From the NCBI RefSeq assembly GCF_022024115.1, contig NZ_CP091792.1, forward strand, positions 3,348,001 through 3,412,000: a stretch of 64,000 bases of DNA, written 5' to 3'. The notes under the pieces are model-generated. The model saw nothing but the letters and a program-made list of their open reading frames with translations, had not been told where the DNA came from and ran no database searches. Each line of letters opens with the position of its first letter. Position 1 is the first letter of the stretch. Source of the stretch: Prevotella communis. Its GTDB lineage: Bacteria; Bacteroidota; Bacteroidia; Bacteroidales; Bacteroidaceae. Both the position numbers and the translations under genes were made by a program. Below are positions 1-8,585 of the stretch, one piece after another.

Positions 1-1056
1 TTCAAGGCAGCACCAGCCATTCAGGCTGCCTTGCGTAAACGGATGGAGCATGGCATCTTTGGCTATACTATTGTAGAAGAGCCGTACTACGGTTCTATTA
101 TCTCCTGGTTCCAGCGTCGCCACCAGTGGACCATCCGCCGTGAAGAGATTCTCTACACCACCGGTGTGGTGCCTGCCATGTCGGTTGCCATCAAGGCGCT
201 GACAATGCCAGGAGAGAAAGTACTTATCCTATCGCCCGACTACAACTGTTTCTTTTCCAGCATCCGTAATAACGGCTGTGAGGTATCAGAGAGCATACTG
301 CAATTCAGCAGCAGCGACAACCGCTTCGAGGTTGACTGGCAGGATTTCGAGTCGAAATGTGCCGACGAGAAAACCACCGTGTTCCTGCTTTGTAATCCTC
401 ACAACCCCACGGGTCGTGTATGGACAAAGGAAGAACTGGAGCGCATGAACACTATCTGCATGAAATATGGTGTCAAGGTGGTGAGCGATGAGATTCACTG
501 TGAACTCATCATGCCAGGTCATCGTTTCCAGCCCTTTGCGGCTGTGAGCGAGGCCTGCCGACAGAACAGCGTCATACTGAACTCGCCCTCGAAATCATTC
601 AACATAGCCGGTCTGCAGATTGCCAATATCATCTGCAGTCAACCCGAATGGCGCCGCCGACTGGACCGTGCCATCAATATTAATGAGGTGTGCGACGTGA
701 ATCCCTTTGGTCCCGTAGCCCTGATGGCAGCCTATAACGAGAGCGAGGACTGGCTAGACGAACTCAACGCTTATCTCTGGGATAACTACACTGTTCTTTG
801 CGATTTCGTCGCAAAGAACCTCCCCCAATGGAAAATGACGCCTCTTGAAGGCACCTACCTGCCATGGGTAGATATCACCGCCACCGGTCTCTCCTCTCAG
901 GAATATGCCGACCACCTGCTGCAGAATGCCAAGGTGTGGGTGAACCCAGGCACCATGTATGGTCCCCAAAGCGGCGAAGGCTATATCCGCCTGAACATAG
1001 CGTGTACCAAGGCATTATTACTGGAAGCATTAAACAGAATAGCATCATGCAAATAG
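1..1056 (+). CDS. MalY/PatB-type PLP C-S lyase (5' partial)
   Basis: Fold-type I pyridoxal-phosphate aminotransferase of the MalY/PatB group, which usually acts as cystathionine beta-lyase (C-S bond cleavage giving pyruvate, ammonia and a thiol). The reading frame is open from base 1, and the residues before the first ATG (position 31) already match the family (FKAAPAIQAAL, then HGIFGYT), so the gene begins upstream of the window. Visible motifs are CNPHNPTGR, VVSDEIHCEL and the PLP-lysine signature SPSKSFNIAGLQ, with the lysine codon at 592-594. The C-terminus is complete. It overlaps the next gene by 10 nt, suggesting translational coupling. The exact substrate cannot be told from sequence; the family is secure. 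Confidence 0.9.
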   Translation, partial: FKAAPAIQAALRKRMEHGIFGYTIVEEPYYGSIISWFQRRHQWTIRREEILYTTGVVPAMSVAIKALTMPGEKVLILSPDYNCFFSSIRNNGCEVSESILQFSSSDNRFEVDWQDFESKCADEKTTVFLLCNPHNPTGRVWTKEELERMNTICMKYGVKVVSDEIHCELIMPGHRFQPFAAVSEACRQNSVILNSPSKSFNIAGLQIANIICSQPEWRRRLDRAININEVCDVNPFGPVALMAAYNESEDWLDELNAYLWDNYTVLCDFVAKNLPQWKMTPLEGTYLPWVDITATGLSSQEYADHLLQNAKVWVNPGTMYGPQSGEGYIRLNIACTKALLLEALNRIASCK

Positions 1057-1520
1057 ACAGGGAACAACGTATCCGCAAGGCAGAGGAACTCTTTATGCAG
1101 GGTTTCAACTGCTCACAGTCAGTGGTGGCTGCTTTTGCCGATCTCTATGGTTATACCGAAGAACAAGCCCTGCGTATGAGCGCCGGCTTTGGCGGTGGCA
1201 TCGGACGCCTACGCCTGTCGTGTGGTGCCTTCAACGCATTAGCTTTACTAGCAGGACTGGATTGCGGTTCGGTGACCCCTGGCGATCGCGAGGGGAAGTC
1301 CTATAATTATAAAGTGGTACAGGAACTGGCAGCACACTTCAAGGAAGAGCACGGCAGTCTGATTTGTGCCGAACTCTTGAAACTCAAGAAGGGGGCACCC
1401 CTAACCTACGAAGCCTCAGAGCGCACCGCAGAATACTACAAGCAGCGCCCTTGCGTCAACCAGATTATCTCCGCGGCACGCATCTACTGCGACTACCTAG
1501 AGAAAAAGGAATCCATGTAA
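1047..1520 (+). CDS. C_GCAxxG_C_C family protein
   Basis: Small cysteine-rich protein (157 aa) of the C_GCAxxG_C_C family, thought to be redox or metal related but without a firm biochemical role. I chose the ATG at 1047, which gives MQIDREQRIRKAEELF; a longer upstream frame merely runs through the C-S lyase gene. Conserved cysteines occur in FNCSQSV near the N-terminus, the CGAF segment (family GCA position), one in the middle (SLICAEL) and one near the C-terminus (RPCVNQI), with a glycine-rich AGFGGGIG stretch. Its start overlaps the stop of the upstream C-S lyase gene, consistent with a shared sulfur-related operon. The last codons lie inside a terminator hairpin. Confidence 0.85.
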   Translation: MQIDREQRIRKAEELFMQGFNCSQSVVAAFADLYGYTEEQALRMSAGFGGGIGRLRLSCGAFNALALLAGLDCGSVTPGDREGKSYNYKVVQELAAHFKEEHGSLICAELLKLKKGAPLTYEASERTAEYYKQRPCVNQIISAARIYCDYLEKKESM

Positions 1521-1538
1521 ACCACGGATTCCTTTTTT
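1503..1538 (+). terminator. Rho-independent terminator overlapping a stop codon
   Basis: Inverted repeat AAAAAGGAATCC / GGATTCCTTTTT with an 11-nt loop followed by a T run. It spans the last codons and stop (1518-1520) of the C_GCAxxG_C_C gene and, being nearly symmetric, may also serve the convergent transporter gene. Confidence 0.85.
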
Positions 1539-1575
1539 CTGCGATAGAAACAAATCGCTGATTTCGTGTGCAGAG

Positions 1576-3315
1576 TTACGCATCCTTTTGCCTGGTACCC
1601 ATACGGGCCTCAACGACGTTGACCACATAGTCGCCCAACTTCTCACACTCGTTCACAAGGTCGATATAGATCGTACCTTCTGCATAGGTGTAAACCTGGT
1701 TGTTCACATCGATAATATTCTGAGCCTTCAACTGGTTGCGGTAGTTGTTGATCTCGTTCTCAATATTAAACGTGCGGTTCACGTCGTATGCCTCCTTGCG
1801 ACCCAGCATCAGCTTGTTCATCTGCGTAAGAGCCTGGTCGGTGAGCCCCATCATCTGATGCAGGTGATTATACTGCTTCTCAATGAAGTGATCGGACTTA
1901 GCCGCATATTTTCTATTAATCGTACGCGCCATATTGAAACAAGCATCACCGATAGACTCCAGCTCGCTGACCTCACGCAGCATGGCGCGAATCTTTCCCT
2001 TCGTATCGTCAGAGAGGTGAGCATCACTCACATTCTCCAGATACTTGGCAATCTCAAGTTCCATATTGTCGCTGATGCCCTCATATTTCTCAATACGGGT
2101 GTAGAGCTTGTTGAAGTCCTGCTCGTTGTTCTTCTCCTTGCGACGCTCACTTGACGAGAGGTCAAGCAGTTCCTGCACCATGCCAAACATACGCTGCATA
2201 CGGTTGGAGAAAGCCTGAATCTCCTTCTGAGCCTCCAGCACAGAGAGTTCCGGCGTCTTCATGATACCAGCTGTAATGAAGTGCAGGCGGAAATCCTCTT
2301 CCTCGTCCACTTTCTTCGACTTGATAACCCAGCAAACAAATTTCTCAATCTGCGGAATGAACCAAATCAGGATGCCCGCATTGATGATATTAAAGCCTGA
2401 GTGGAAGGCTGCCAGCACGAAAGTGAGGTATTTCTCCTTCGGCAGACTGGTCATATCCTGGTTAAACAGTTCGCCACCAACATACTGCACAGCCAATTCA
2501 ACACCCTCTACGAACCAGTAGAACACACACAGAATCCAGATAACACCAAAGATATTGAAGAACATGTGTGCCAAGGCTGCACGACGAGCCTGTGTATTGG
2601 CTGAAAGGGCAGCCAGGTTAGATGTAATCGTTGTACCAATATTCTCACCCAGCACCAGGGCGATACCCATGGAGATAGGCATGGCACCACTACCGCAGAG
2701 CAGCATGGTGATAGCCATCACGGCAGCACTCGACTGCACGCAGAACGTCAGTACGCCACCCATCACCAGGAAGACGAAGATAGTCCAGTAAGAGTGCATG
2801 TCGAACGAGTTGAAGAAACTCAGCACAGCCTCATTATGTCCCAGATCCATCTTCTGACCCGTCAGTCGCAAAGTGGTCAGTCCCAGGAGCAGCAGGCCCA
2901 GTCCGAAGAGGAAATCACCGATATAGCGGTGCTTCTTCATATAGATGAGGATGATACCCAGGAAGAATCCGATGTAGGACACGATACTGATATCGAACGA
3001 CGCACCCAGGGCGATGATCCATGCCGTGAACGTGGTACCGATATTGGCACCCATAATCACGGAGATAGCCTGCGTCAGGGTGAGCAGTCCGGCATTAACA
3101 AACGAAACAGTCATCACGGTTGTAGCCGTTGATGACTGCACAGAGGCGGTAACTACCGAACCAGTTAAAAGACCTGTAAAACGATTGGATGTCATGGCTC
3201 CAAGGGCATGACGTAGCTGCGGACCAGCCATCTTCTGTAAGGCTTCACTCATGGACTTCATACCAAACATGAGAAGTGCCAATGAGCCGAGCATGGTAAA
3301 TAGTGTGAGCATCAT
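1576..3315 (-). CDS. Na/Pi cotransporter family protein with PhoU-like tail
   Basis: Sodium:phosphate symporter of the NptA/PNaS family, inner membrane, 579 aa from the chosen start. Two inverted QSS repeats typical of the family are visible (SVQSSTATTVMTVSF and CVQSSAAVMAITM), each followed by a hydrophobic hairpin and the GANIGTT / GENIGTT segments. After about residue 345 comes a soluble helical PhoU-like domain. The longest frame begins at 3501, but it crosses the intergenic promoters; the ATG at 3315 (MMLTLFTMLG) starts at the first membrane segment and lies about 40 nt below a minus-strand -7 box. It is convergent with the upstream operon and divergent from the nucleoside kinase. Confidence 0.88.
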   Translation of the reverse strand: MMLTLFTMLGSLALLMFGMKSMSEALQKMAGPQLRHALGAMTSNRFTGLLTGSVVTASVQSSTATTVMTVSFVNAGLLTLTQAISVIMGANIGTTFTAWIIALGASFDISIVSYIGFFLGIILIYMKKHRYIGDFLFGLGLLLLGLTTLRLTGQKMDLGHNEAVLSFFNSFDMHSYWTIFVFLVMGGVLTFCVQSSAAVMAITMLLCGSGAMPISMGIALVLGENIGTTITSNLAALSANTQARRAALAHMFFNIFGVIWILCVFYWFVEGVELAVQYVGGELFNQDMTSLPKEKYLTFVLAAFHSGFNIINAGILIWFIPQIEKFVCWVIKSKKVDEEEDFRLHFITAGIMKTPELSVLEAQKEIQAFSNRMQRMFGMVQELLDLSSSERRKEKNNEQDFNKLYTRIEKYEGISDNMELEIAKYLENVSDAHLSDDTKGKIRAMLREVSELESIGDACFNMARTINRKYAAKSDHFIEKQYNHLHQMMGLTDQALTQMNKLMLGRKEAYDVNRTFNIENEINNYRNQLKAQNIIDVNNQVYTYAEGTIYIDLVNECEKLGDYVVNVVEARMGTRQKDA

Positions 3316-3352
3316 AACTTTATGAATGTTCTTTTTAGTTTGCTTTTGCGTG

Positions 3353-3360
3353 CAAAGATA
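3353..3360 (-). promoter_or_regulatory. -7 box for Na/Pi transporter
   Basis: TATCTTTG on the minus strand, a perfect Bacteroidetes TAnnTTTG -7 element, 37 nt before the chosen ATG. No convincing -33 TTTG at standard spacing. Confidence 0.65.
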
Positions 3361-3405
3361 CGAATTTTTTTCATACAATTGCATGTTTGAATAAAAAACT
3401 TTTCG

Positions 3406-3413
3406 TATATTTG
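3406..3413 (+). promoter_or_regulatory. -7 box for nucleoside kinase
   Basis: TATATTTG on the plus strand, 53 nt before the ATG at 3467. A TTTG at 3386-3389 is closer than usual (16 nt). Together with the minus-strand box this forms a divergent promoter pair. Confidence 0.6.
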
Positions 3414-3466
3414 CACTCGCATGCCCTAAAACGAATAAAAAAAATGCAGATAAAACAATATAAGAT

Positions 3467-5128
3467 ATGGAAAAAACAGTAAAAGTAACCTGTCTGAACA
3501 ATGGGCAGGACTATGATATCCCCATGGGAAGTAACCTCAGTGAGGCTTTGCAGTTGATGAATCTCACCATGGAGCACGAGCCTATCCTCGCACATGTAAA
3601 TAACAAGGTGGAAGGAATGCACTATCGCATCTACAAACCCAAACGCGTGGAATTCCTCGATATCACCTCGGCATCGGGCCAGCGTGCCTACACGCGCACC
3701 CTGTTTTTCATCCTTTGTAAGGCCGTACGCGACCTGTACACGCCTTGCAAGGTGGCTATCGATATCCCTGTGAGCAATGGTTACTATGTGGACCTGAACA
3801 TCGGACATCCCGTGACGCTGGAGGATGCCGGCCGTATCCGCAAGCGCATGCAGGAGATTATTGACGCAGCGATGCCCATCCATCGTCATGAGACAACCAC
3901 CAAGGAGGCCATCGAGATGTTCAACGCCTTGCACACCTTCTCAAAGGTAAAACTCCTGAAGAGCACCGGTTCGCTCTACACCACCTTCTACGACATCGAC
4001 GAGTATTACGACTATTTCTATGGTTCCATCCTCACCAATACGAAACAGATCTATCTCTTCGGACTGGAGAAATACTATGACGGACTGCTGTTGCGCATCC
4101 CTTCGCGCGAGCACCCCGACGAGTTGGGTGAGCTTATCATGCAGGACAAGATGTTTGGCATCTTCAAGGAGCACCACCGCTGGCAGGACATCCTGGGCAT
4201 GCGCACCATTGGCGACCTGAACGAATGTATCGACAAGGGCTTCAGCTCGCACCTCATTCAGATTAGTGAGGCTCTGCAGGAGAAGAAGATTGCGCGTATT
4301 GCCGACGAGATAGCCAACCGCAAAGGCATCAAACTGGTACTCATCGCCGGTCCGTCGTCAAGTGGCAAGACCACAACCTGCAAGCGTCTGTCAGTGCAAC
4401 TGGCAGTGAACAGCATCAAGCCAATCGGTATCTCTCTGGATGATTACTTCCTGGATCGTGAACTGACACCACGCGATGAGAGCGGCGACTACGACTTCGA
4501 GAACTTGCATGCACTCAACCTGCCCCTGCTCAACGAGCAGATGAATGCCCTGTTCCGTGGCGAGGAGGTAGAACTTCCCCGTTACGACTTCCCCACAGGC
4601 AAGAGCGTGAAGAGCGGCCGCAAACTGAAGTTGGAGGATGACCAGATTCTGGTGGTTGAGGGTATCCACGCTCTGAACCCCGAACTCATGGCCACCGTGC
4701 CTCAGGAACAGATATACCGTGTGTATGCCTCGGCACTGACCACGCTGCTGCTCGATAATCACAACTATATCCCCACTACCGACAACCGACTGCTGCGACG
4801 CATCATTCGCGACTACAAATATCGCGGGGTATCCGCACAGGAGACCATCCGTCGCTGGCCATCGGTACGTAAGGGCGAGAACAAATGGATATTCCCCTTC
4901 CAGGAGAACTGCGACCAGATGTTCAATTCTGCCATGCTCTTCGAACTGGCAGTAATCAAGAGTCAGGCAGAACCTCTGTTGGAACAGGTTCCCGAGGACT
5001 GTCCAGAATATGCCGAGGCTTACCGTCTGCGCAAGTTCCTGAAGTATATCCGTCCTATTCCCGAGGACCAGATTCCGCCTACTTCTCTGTTGCGTGAATT
5101 CCTGGGTGGTTCCTCATTTGAATACTAA
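3467..5128 (+). CDS. TGS-like/uridine kinase-like nucleoside kinase
   Basis: Fusion protein of 553 aa widespread in Bacteroidetes and annotated as nucleoside kinase. The N-terminal ~60 residues resemble a TGS domain and the next ~200 a threonyl-tRNA-synthetase-like second domain. The C-terminal part is a phosphoribulokinase/uridine-kinase-type P-loop domain with a Walker A motif GPSSSGKT at residues 295-302 and downstream DDYF and VVEGIHALNP. The kinase domain would phosphorylate a nucleoside with NTP; the physiological substrate is unproven. Single gene with its own promoter, closed by a hairpin terminator. Confidence 0.85.
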   Translation: MEKTVKVTCLNNGQDYDIPMGSNLSEALQLMNLTMEHEPILAHVNNKVEGMHYRIYKPKRVEFLDITSASGQRAYTRTLFFILCKAVRDLYTPCKVAIDIPVSNGYYVDLNIGHPVTLEDAGRIRKRMQEIIDAAMPIHRHETTTKEAIEMFNALHTFSKVKLLKSTGSLYTTFYDIDEYYDYFYGSILTNTKQIYLFGLEKYYDGLLLRIPSREHPDELGELIMQDKMFGIFKEHHRWQDILGMRTIGDLNECIDKGFSSHLIQISEALQEKKIARIADEIANRKGIKLVLIAGPSSSGKTTTCKRLSVQLAVNSIKPIGISLDDYFLDRELTPRDESGDYDFENLHALNLPLLNEQMNALFRGEEVELPRYDFPTGKSVKSGRKLKLEDDQILVVEGIHALNPELMATVPQEQIYRVYASALTTLLLDNHNYIPTTDNRLLRRIIRDYKYRGVSAQETIRRWPSVRKGENKWIFPFQENCDQMFNSAMLFELAVIKSQAEPLLEQVPEDCPEYAEAYRLRKFLKYIRPIPEDQIPPTSLLREFLGGSSFEY

Positions 5129-5147
5129 AATGCATATTTATCGCAAT

Positions 5148-5191
5148 AAAAATGCATATTTGCGGCTTTTTTGCTACAAATATGCATTTTT
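5148..5191 (+). terminator. Hairpin terminator after nucleoside kinase
   Basis: 15-bp perfect inverted repeat (arms 5148-5162 and 5177-5191, core AATGCATATTTG) ending in a T run. A partial extra copy of the left arm (ATGCATATTTA) lies just before it at 5130-5140. Confidence 0.75.
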
Positions 5192-5202
5192 TACGTATTT
5201 TC

Positions 5203-5234
5203 TTTGGTATTCCCGTTAAAAATGAATAATTTTG
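5203..5234 (+). promoter_or_regulatory. Promoter of korAB
   Basis: TTTG (5203-5206), 20-nt spacer, TAATTTTG (5227-5234): a consensus Bacteroidetes sigma-ABfr promoter, about 47 nt before the korA ATG. Confidence 0.85.
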
Positions 5235-5281
5235 CGGTCGATTTTTTAGTAGTACAATACGTTATTAAACCAATATATATT

Positions 5282-7129
5282 ATGGCTGAACAATTGGAAG
5301 TGAAAGAGCTCGACCAAGTGGTCGTTCGTTTTTCAGGTGACTCCGGCGATGGCATGCAGCTTGCCGGCAACATTTTCTCTACGGTCTCAGCTACCGTAGG
5401 TAACGGTATCTCAACATTCCCAGACTACCCCGCAGACATCCGCGCCCCGCAAGGTTCACTGACAGGTGTGTCTGGATTCCAGGTACACATCGGTGCAGGT
5501 AAGGTTTACACCCCTGGCGACAAGTGCGACGTGCTGGTAGCAATGAACGCTGCTGCCCTGAAGACACAGTATCGCTATGCCAAACCAGGTGCCACCATCA
5601 TCATCGACACCGACTCCTTCGGTCCTAAGGACCTGGAGAAAGCTCAGTTCCAGACTGAGGACTATCTGGGCGAGATGGGTATCGACCCCGATCGCGTCAT
5701 CCAGTGCCCGCTGACCACGATGGTGAAAGACTGTCTGGCAGACTCTGGCATGGACAACAAGGCCATGCTGAAATGCCGTAACATGTTTGCGCTGGGTCTC
5801 GTATGCTGGCTGTTCGACCGCGACCTGAACCTTGTAGGCAACTTCCTGAAGGAGAAATTCGCCAAAAAACCCGCTATCGCCGAGGCTAACATCAAGGTGA
5901 TTCAGGCTGGTTGGGACTATGGGCACAACACCCACTCAAACGCTATCAACGTCTATCGTGTAGAAACTAAGGAGAAGACTCCCGGACGCTATATGGATAT
6001 CACAGGAAACAAGGCTACAGCCTATGGTTTCATCGCAGCTGCCGAGAAGGCTGGTCTGCGCCTCTACCTGGGTTCTTATCCTATCACCCCTGCTACCGAC
6101 GTGCTCCACGAGCTCTCTAAGCACAAGTCTTGCGGTGTTATCACCGTACAGTGCGAGGACGAGATTTCTGGTTGTGCTTCGGCTCTCGGCGCTTCATTCG
6201 CCGGTGCTCTGGGTGTCACCTCTACATCTGGTCCTGGTATCTGCCTAAAGAGCGAGGCCATGAACCTGGCTGTCATCATGGAGTTGCCTCTGGTGGTACT
6301 CGACGTACAGCGTGGCGGTCCTGCTACTGGTCTGCCTACGAAGTCTGAGCAGACCGACCTGCTGCAGGCATTGTTTGGCCGTAATGGTGAGAGCCCCATG
6401 CCTGTGATGGCTGCTACCAGTCCTGCCGACTGCTTCGATGCTGCCTACCAGGCTGCCAAAATTGCGCTGGAGCACATGACGCCTGTGGTACTGCTCACCG
6501 ATGCTTATATTGCCAACGGTTCTGGCGCTTTCAAACTGCCCCAGATGGCTCAGCTCGACGCTATCAATCCTCCTTATGTTCCTGAGGAACTGAAGGGTAA
6601 GTGGACACCATACATGCGTGCTGAGAACGGTACCCGCTACTGGGCTGTTCCTGGTCGTGAGGGCTTCGCACACATCCTCGGTGGACTGGAGAAGGACTCA
6701 GAGACAGGTGCTATCTCAACTAACCCAGAGAACCACGACTTGATGACTCGTCTGCGTCAGCAGAAGATTGACAATATCCAGGTGCCCGACCTCGAAGTAG
6801 ATGGCGATGTGAATGATGCCGACCTGCTGATTGTAGGCTTCGGTTCTACCTACGGCCACCTGCACTCTGCCATGGACGAGCTGAAGGCTAAGGGATACAA
6901 GGTAGCTCAGGCACAGTTCAAGTACCTGAACCCGCTGCCCAAGAACACCGCCGAGGTACTGAAGAAGTACAAGAAGGTGGTAGTAGCCGAGCAGAATATG
7001 GGTCAGTTGGCAGGTTATCTGCGCATGAAGGTCGACAACTTCGTACCTGCTCAGTTCAATCAGGTCAAGGGTCAGCCCTTCGTTGTAGAAGAGTTAGTTA
7101 ACGCATTCGAGGACATTTTAAAGAAGTAA
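5282..7129 (+). CDS. korA: 2-oxoacid:ferredoxin oxidoreductase alpha subunit
   Basis: Large subunit (615 aa) of 2-oxoglutarate (or related 2-oxoacid):ferredoxin oxidoreductase, which makes acyl-CoA and reduced ferredoxin, or runs reductively for anaerobic 2-oxoglutarate synthesis. The N-terminal gamma-type domain (FSGDSGDGMQLAG at about residues 17-29) is fused to the pyrimidine-binding alpha domain (GSYPITPATD) and a C-terminal transketolase-like domain. The longer frame from 5171 runs through the promoter, so I place the start at ATG 5282 (MAEQLEVKE). KorB follows after 6 nt. Cytosolic. 2-oxoglutarate specificity is inferred from the fused two-subunit layout. Confidence 0.92.
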   Translation: MAEQLEVKELDQVVVRFSGDSGDGMQLAGNIFSTVSATVGNGISTFPDYPADIRAPQGSLTGVSGFQVHIGAGKVYTPGDKCDVLVAMNAAALKTQYRYAKPGATIIIDTDSFGPKDLEKAQFQTEDYLGEMGIDPDRVIQCPLTTMVKDCLADSGMDNKAMLKCRNMFALGLVCWLFDRDLNLVGNFLKEKFAKKPAIAEANIKVIQAGWDYGHNTHSNAINVYRVETKEKTPGRYMDITGNKATAYGFIAAAEKAGLRLYLGSYPITPATDVLHELSKHKSCGVITVQCEDEISGCASALGASFAGALGVTSTSGPGICLKSEAMNLAVIMELPLVVLDVQRGGPATGLPTKSEQTDLLQALFGRNGESPMPVMAATSPADCFDAAYQAAKIALEHMTPVVLLTDAYIANGSGAFKLPQMAQLDAINPPYVPEELKGKWTPYMRAENGTRYWAVPGREGFAHILGGLEKDSETGAISTNPENHDLMTRLRQQKIDNIQVPDLEVDGDVNDADLLIVGFGSTYGHLHSAMDELKAKGYKVAQAQFKYLNPLPKNTAEVLKKYKKVVVAEQNMGQLAGYLRMKVDNFVPAQFNQVKGQPFVVEELVNAFEDILKK

Positions 7130-7135
7130 ACCGTT

Positions 7136-8140
7136 ATGAGTTATACAGCACAAGATTTTAAGAAAGGCCAGCCCCGTTGGTGCCCTGGTTGTGGCGACCA
7201 CTTCTTCCTGGCTTCACTCCATAAGGCTATGGCCGAGATTGGCGTAGCTCCCGAGAACGTAGCAGTTATCTCTGGTATCGGCTGTTCAAGCCGTCTGCCT
7301 CACTACATGGCTACCTATGGCATGAACACCATCCATGGTCGTGCCGCTGCCATCGCTACAGGTGCCAAGGTGGCTAACCCCAACCTGACCGTATGGCAGG
7401 TATCAGGTGATGGTGACGGACTGGCTATCGGTGGTAACCACTTCATCCACGCCAATCGTCGAAACATCGACCTCAACATGATCCTCTTGAACAACCGTAT
7501 CTACGGTCTGACCAAGGGTCAGTACTCACCTACCTCACCCCGTGGCTTCGTGTCTAAGTCAAGCCCTTACGGCACCGTTGAGGATCCCTTCCGCCCAGCA
7601 GAGCTCTGTTTCGGCGCCCGCGGACACTTCTTCGCCCGTTGTGTGGCTACTGATGCCAAGGGTACTGTGGAGGTGCTGAAGGCTGCCTACGAGCACAAGG
7701 GTGCCAGCGTTACTGAGGTACTGCAGAACTGTGTCATCTTCAACGACCACTGCCACGATGTGGTTTACAACAACGAGGGTCGTAAGAAGAACGCCATCTA
7801 CGTACGTCATGGCGAGAAACTCGTGTTCGGTGAGAACAATGAGTTCGGACTCGTACAGCAGGGCTTCGGATTGAAGGTGGTAGAGATTGGCAAGGACGGC
7901 TACACCATCGACGACGTACTCGTTCACGATGCTCACTGCGAGGACAACACCCTGCAGCTGAAGCTCGCCATGATGACGCCTGAGGATGGATTCCCCATCG
8001 CCCTGGGTGTGATTCGCGACGTCGATGCTCCTACCTACAACGATGCCGTTCACGCACAGCTCGCTGAGGTCAGCGCTCAGAAGAAGTATCACAACTTCGA
8101 GGAGCTGCTCGAGACCAATGATATCTGGGAGGTAAAATAA
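7136..8140 (+). CDS. korB: 2-oxoacid:ferredoxin oxidoreductase beta subunit
   Basis: Thiamine-diphosphate-binding subunit (334 aa) partnering KorA. The N-terminal WCPGCGDH cysteine motif is followed by GIGCSSRLPHY and the ThDP/Mg segment GDGDGLAIGGNHFIHANRRN, then LNNRIYGLTKGQ. It begins 6 nt after korA, so the two are co-transcribed. Length and motifs are complete, and a strong terminator follows. Confidence 0.92.
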   Translation: MSYTAQDFKKGQPRWCPGCGDHFFLASLHKAMAEIGVAPENVAVISGIGCSSRLPHYMATYGMNTIHGRAAAIATGAKVANPNLTVWQVSGDGDGLAIGGNHFIHANRRNIDLNMILLNNRIYGLTKGQYSPTSPRGFVSKSSPYGTVEDPFRPAELCFGARGHFFARCVATDAKGTVEVLKAAYEHKGASVTEVLQNCVIFNDHCHDVVYNNEGRKKNAIYVRHGEKLVFGENNEFGLVQQGFGLKVVEIGKDGYTIDDVLVHDAHCEDNTLQLKLAMMTPEDGFPIALGVIRDVDAPTYNDAVHAQLAEVSAQKKYHNFEELLETNDIWEVK

Positions 8141-8158
8141 GTATTAACTCCATAAATA

Positions 8159-8197
8159 AAAAAGCGGATGCGCAGATTTGCGTATCCGCTTTTTTTT
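8159..8197 (+). terminator. korAB terminator
   Basis: Stem AAAGCGGATGCGCA / TTGCGTATCCGCTTT with a short loop and eight Ts. The TTTG -33 element of the following promoter copy (8177-8180) lies inside this hairpin. Confidence 0.9.
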
Positions 8198-8199
8198 CT

Positions 8200-8289
8200 G
8201 TAACTTTGCATGCGATGAAACACCTAAGAACCTATTTCATACTAACCATTATAGCATTTGTTATCGCATCGTGTACCGATGGCAAGCAG
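8200..8289 (+). repeat. 90-bp direct repeat, upstream copy
   Basis: 89 of 90 bases identical to 10098-10187; the single difference is C/T at 8238. It carries a complete promoter (TAACTTTG 8201-8208, TTTG 20 nt before it) plus the first 25 codons of a lipoprotein. Similarity stops abruptly after GGCAAGCAG. Confidence 0.95.
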
Positions 8290-8367
8290 GGTAGAAAAAC
8301 AGCACAAAAAGCAGGTAATCTTACTATATATAGCTCAAATCGTGAATTGAGCCGGGTGATTTCATGA
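8215..8367 (+). pseudogene. Truncated copy of TPR/HTH lipoprotein gene (5' stub)
   Basis: ORF of 50 codons whose first 25 residues equal the lipoprotein signal peptide of the intact gene at 10113 (MKHLRTYFILTIIAF, lipobox ending in ASC). After the shared GKQ the frame enters unrelated sequence and stops at 8365-8367. The copied promoter looks functional, so a short lipopeptide may still be made, but it has no recognisable domain. Best read as the residue of a partial duplication. Confidence 0.75.
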
Positions 8368-8585
8368 ATTCACCTAGCTCAATCGATGATTTCACTCGAG
8401 TGAGGTTTTTGGGGGTATTATAGTACTTAACCTATTTAATTTGGCCTTCACTATTTCTGCAAATAATTAAAAAATTAGGTAGATGTGGTGAGTCAATTAG
8501 ACGATTTTGCTATCATTTTGGTCTAATGTGTTAGAGCTCATCAGGCGAAACATATACCTTTGCAACTCAGAAAAAAACTGTAACT
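8368..8585 (+). other. Intergenic region with inverted repeat and promoter
   Basis: No gene. An imperfect inverted repeat (ATTGAGCCGGGTGA near 8346-8359 and TCACCTAGCTCAAT at 8371-8384, 12 of 14 pairing) overlaps the stub end. Further on is the -7 box TACCTTTG (8555-8562) for the zincin gene. The element GCTCAAAT...TTGAGC at 8333-8352 resembles the tandem repeat at 15751-15794. Confidence 0.55.
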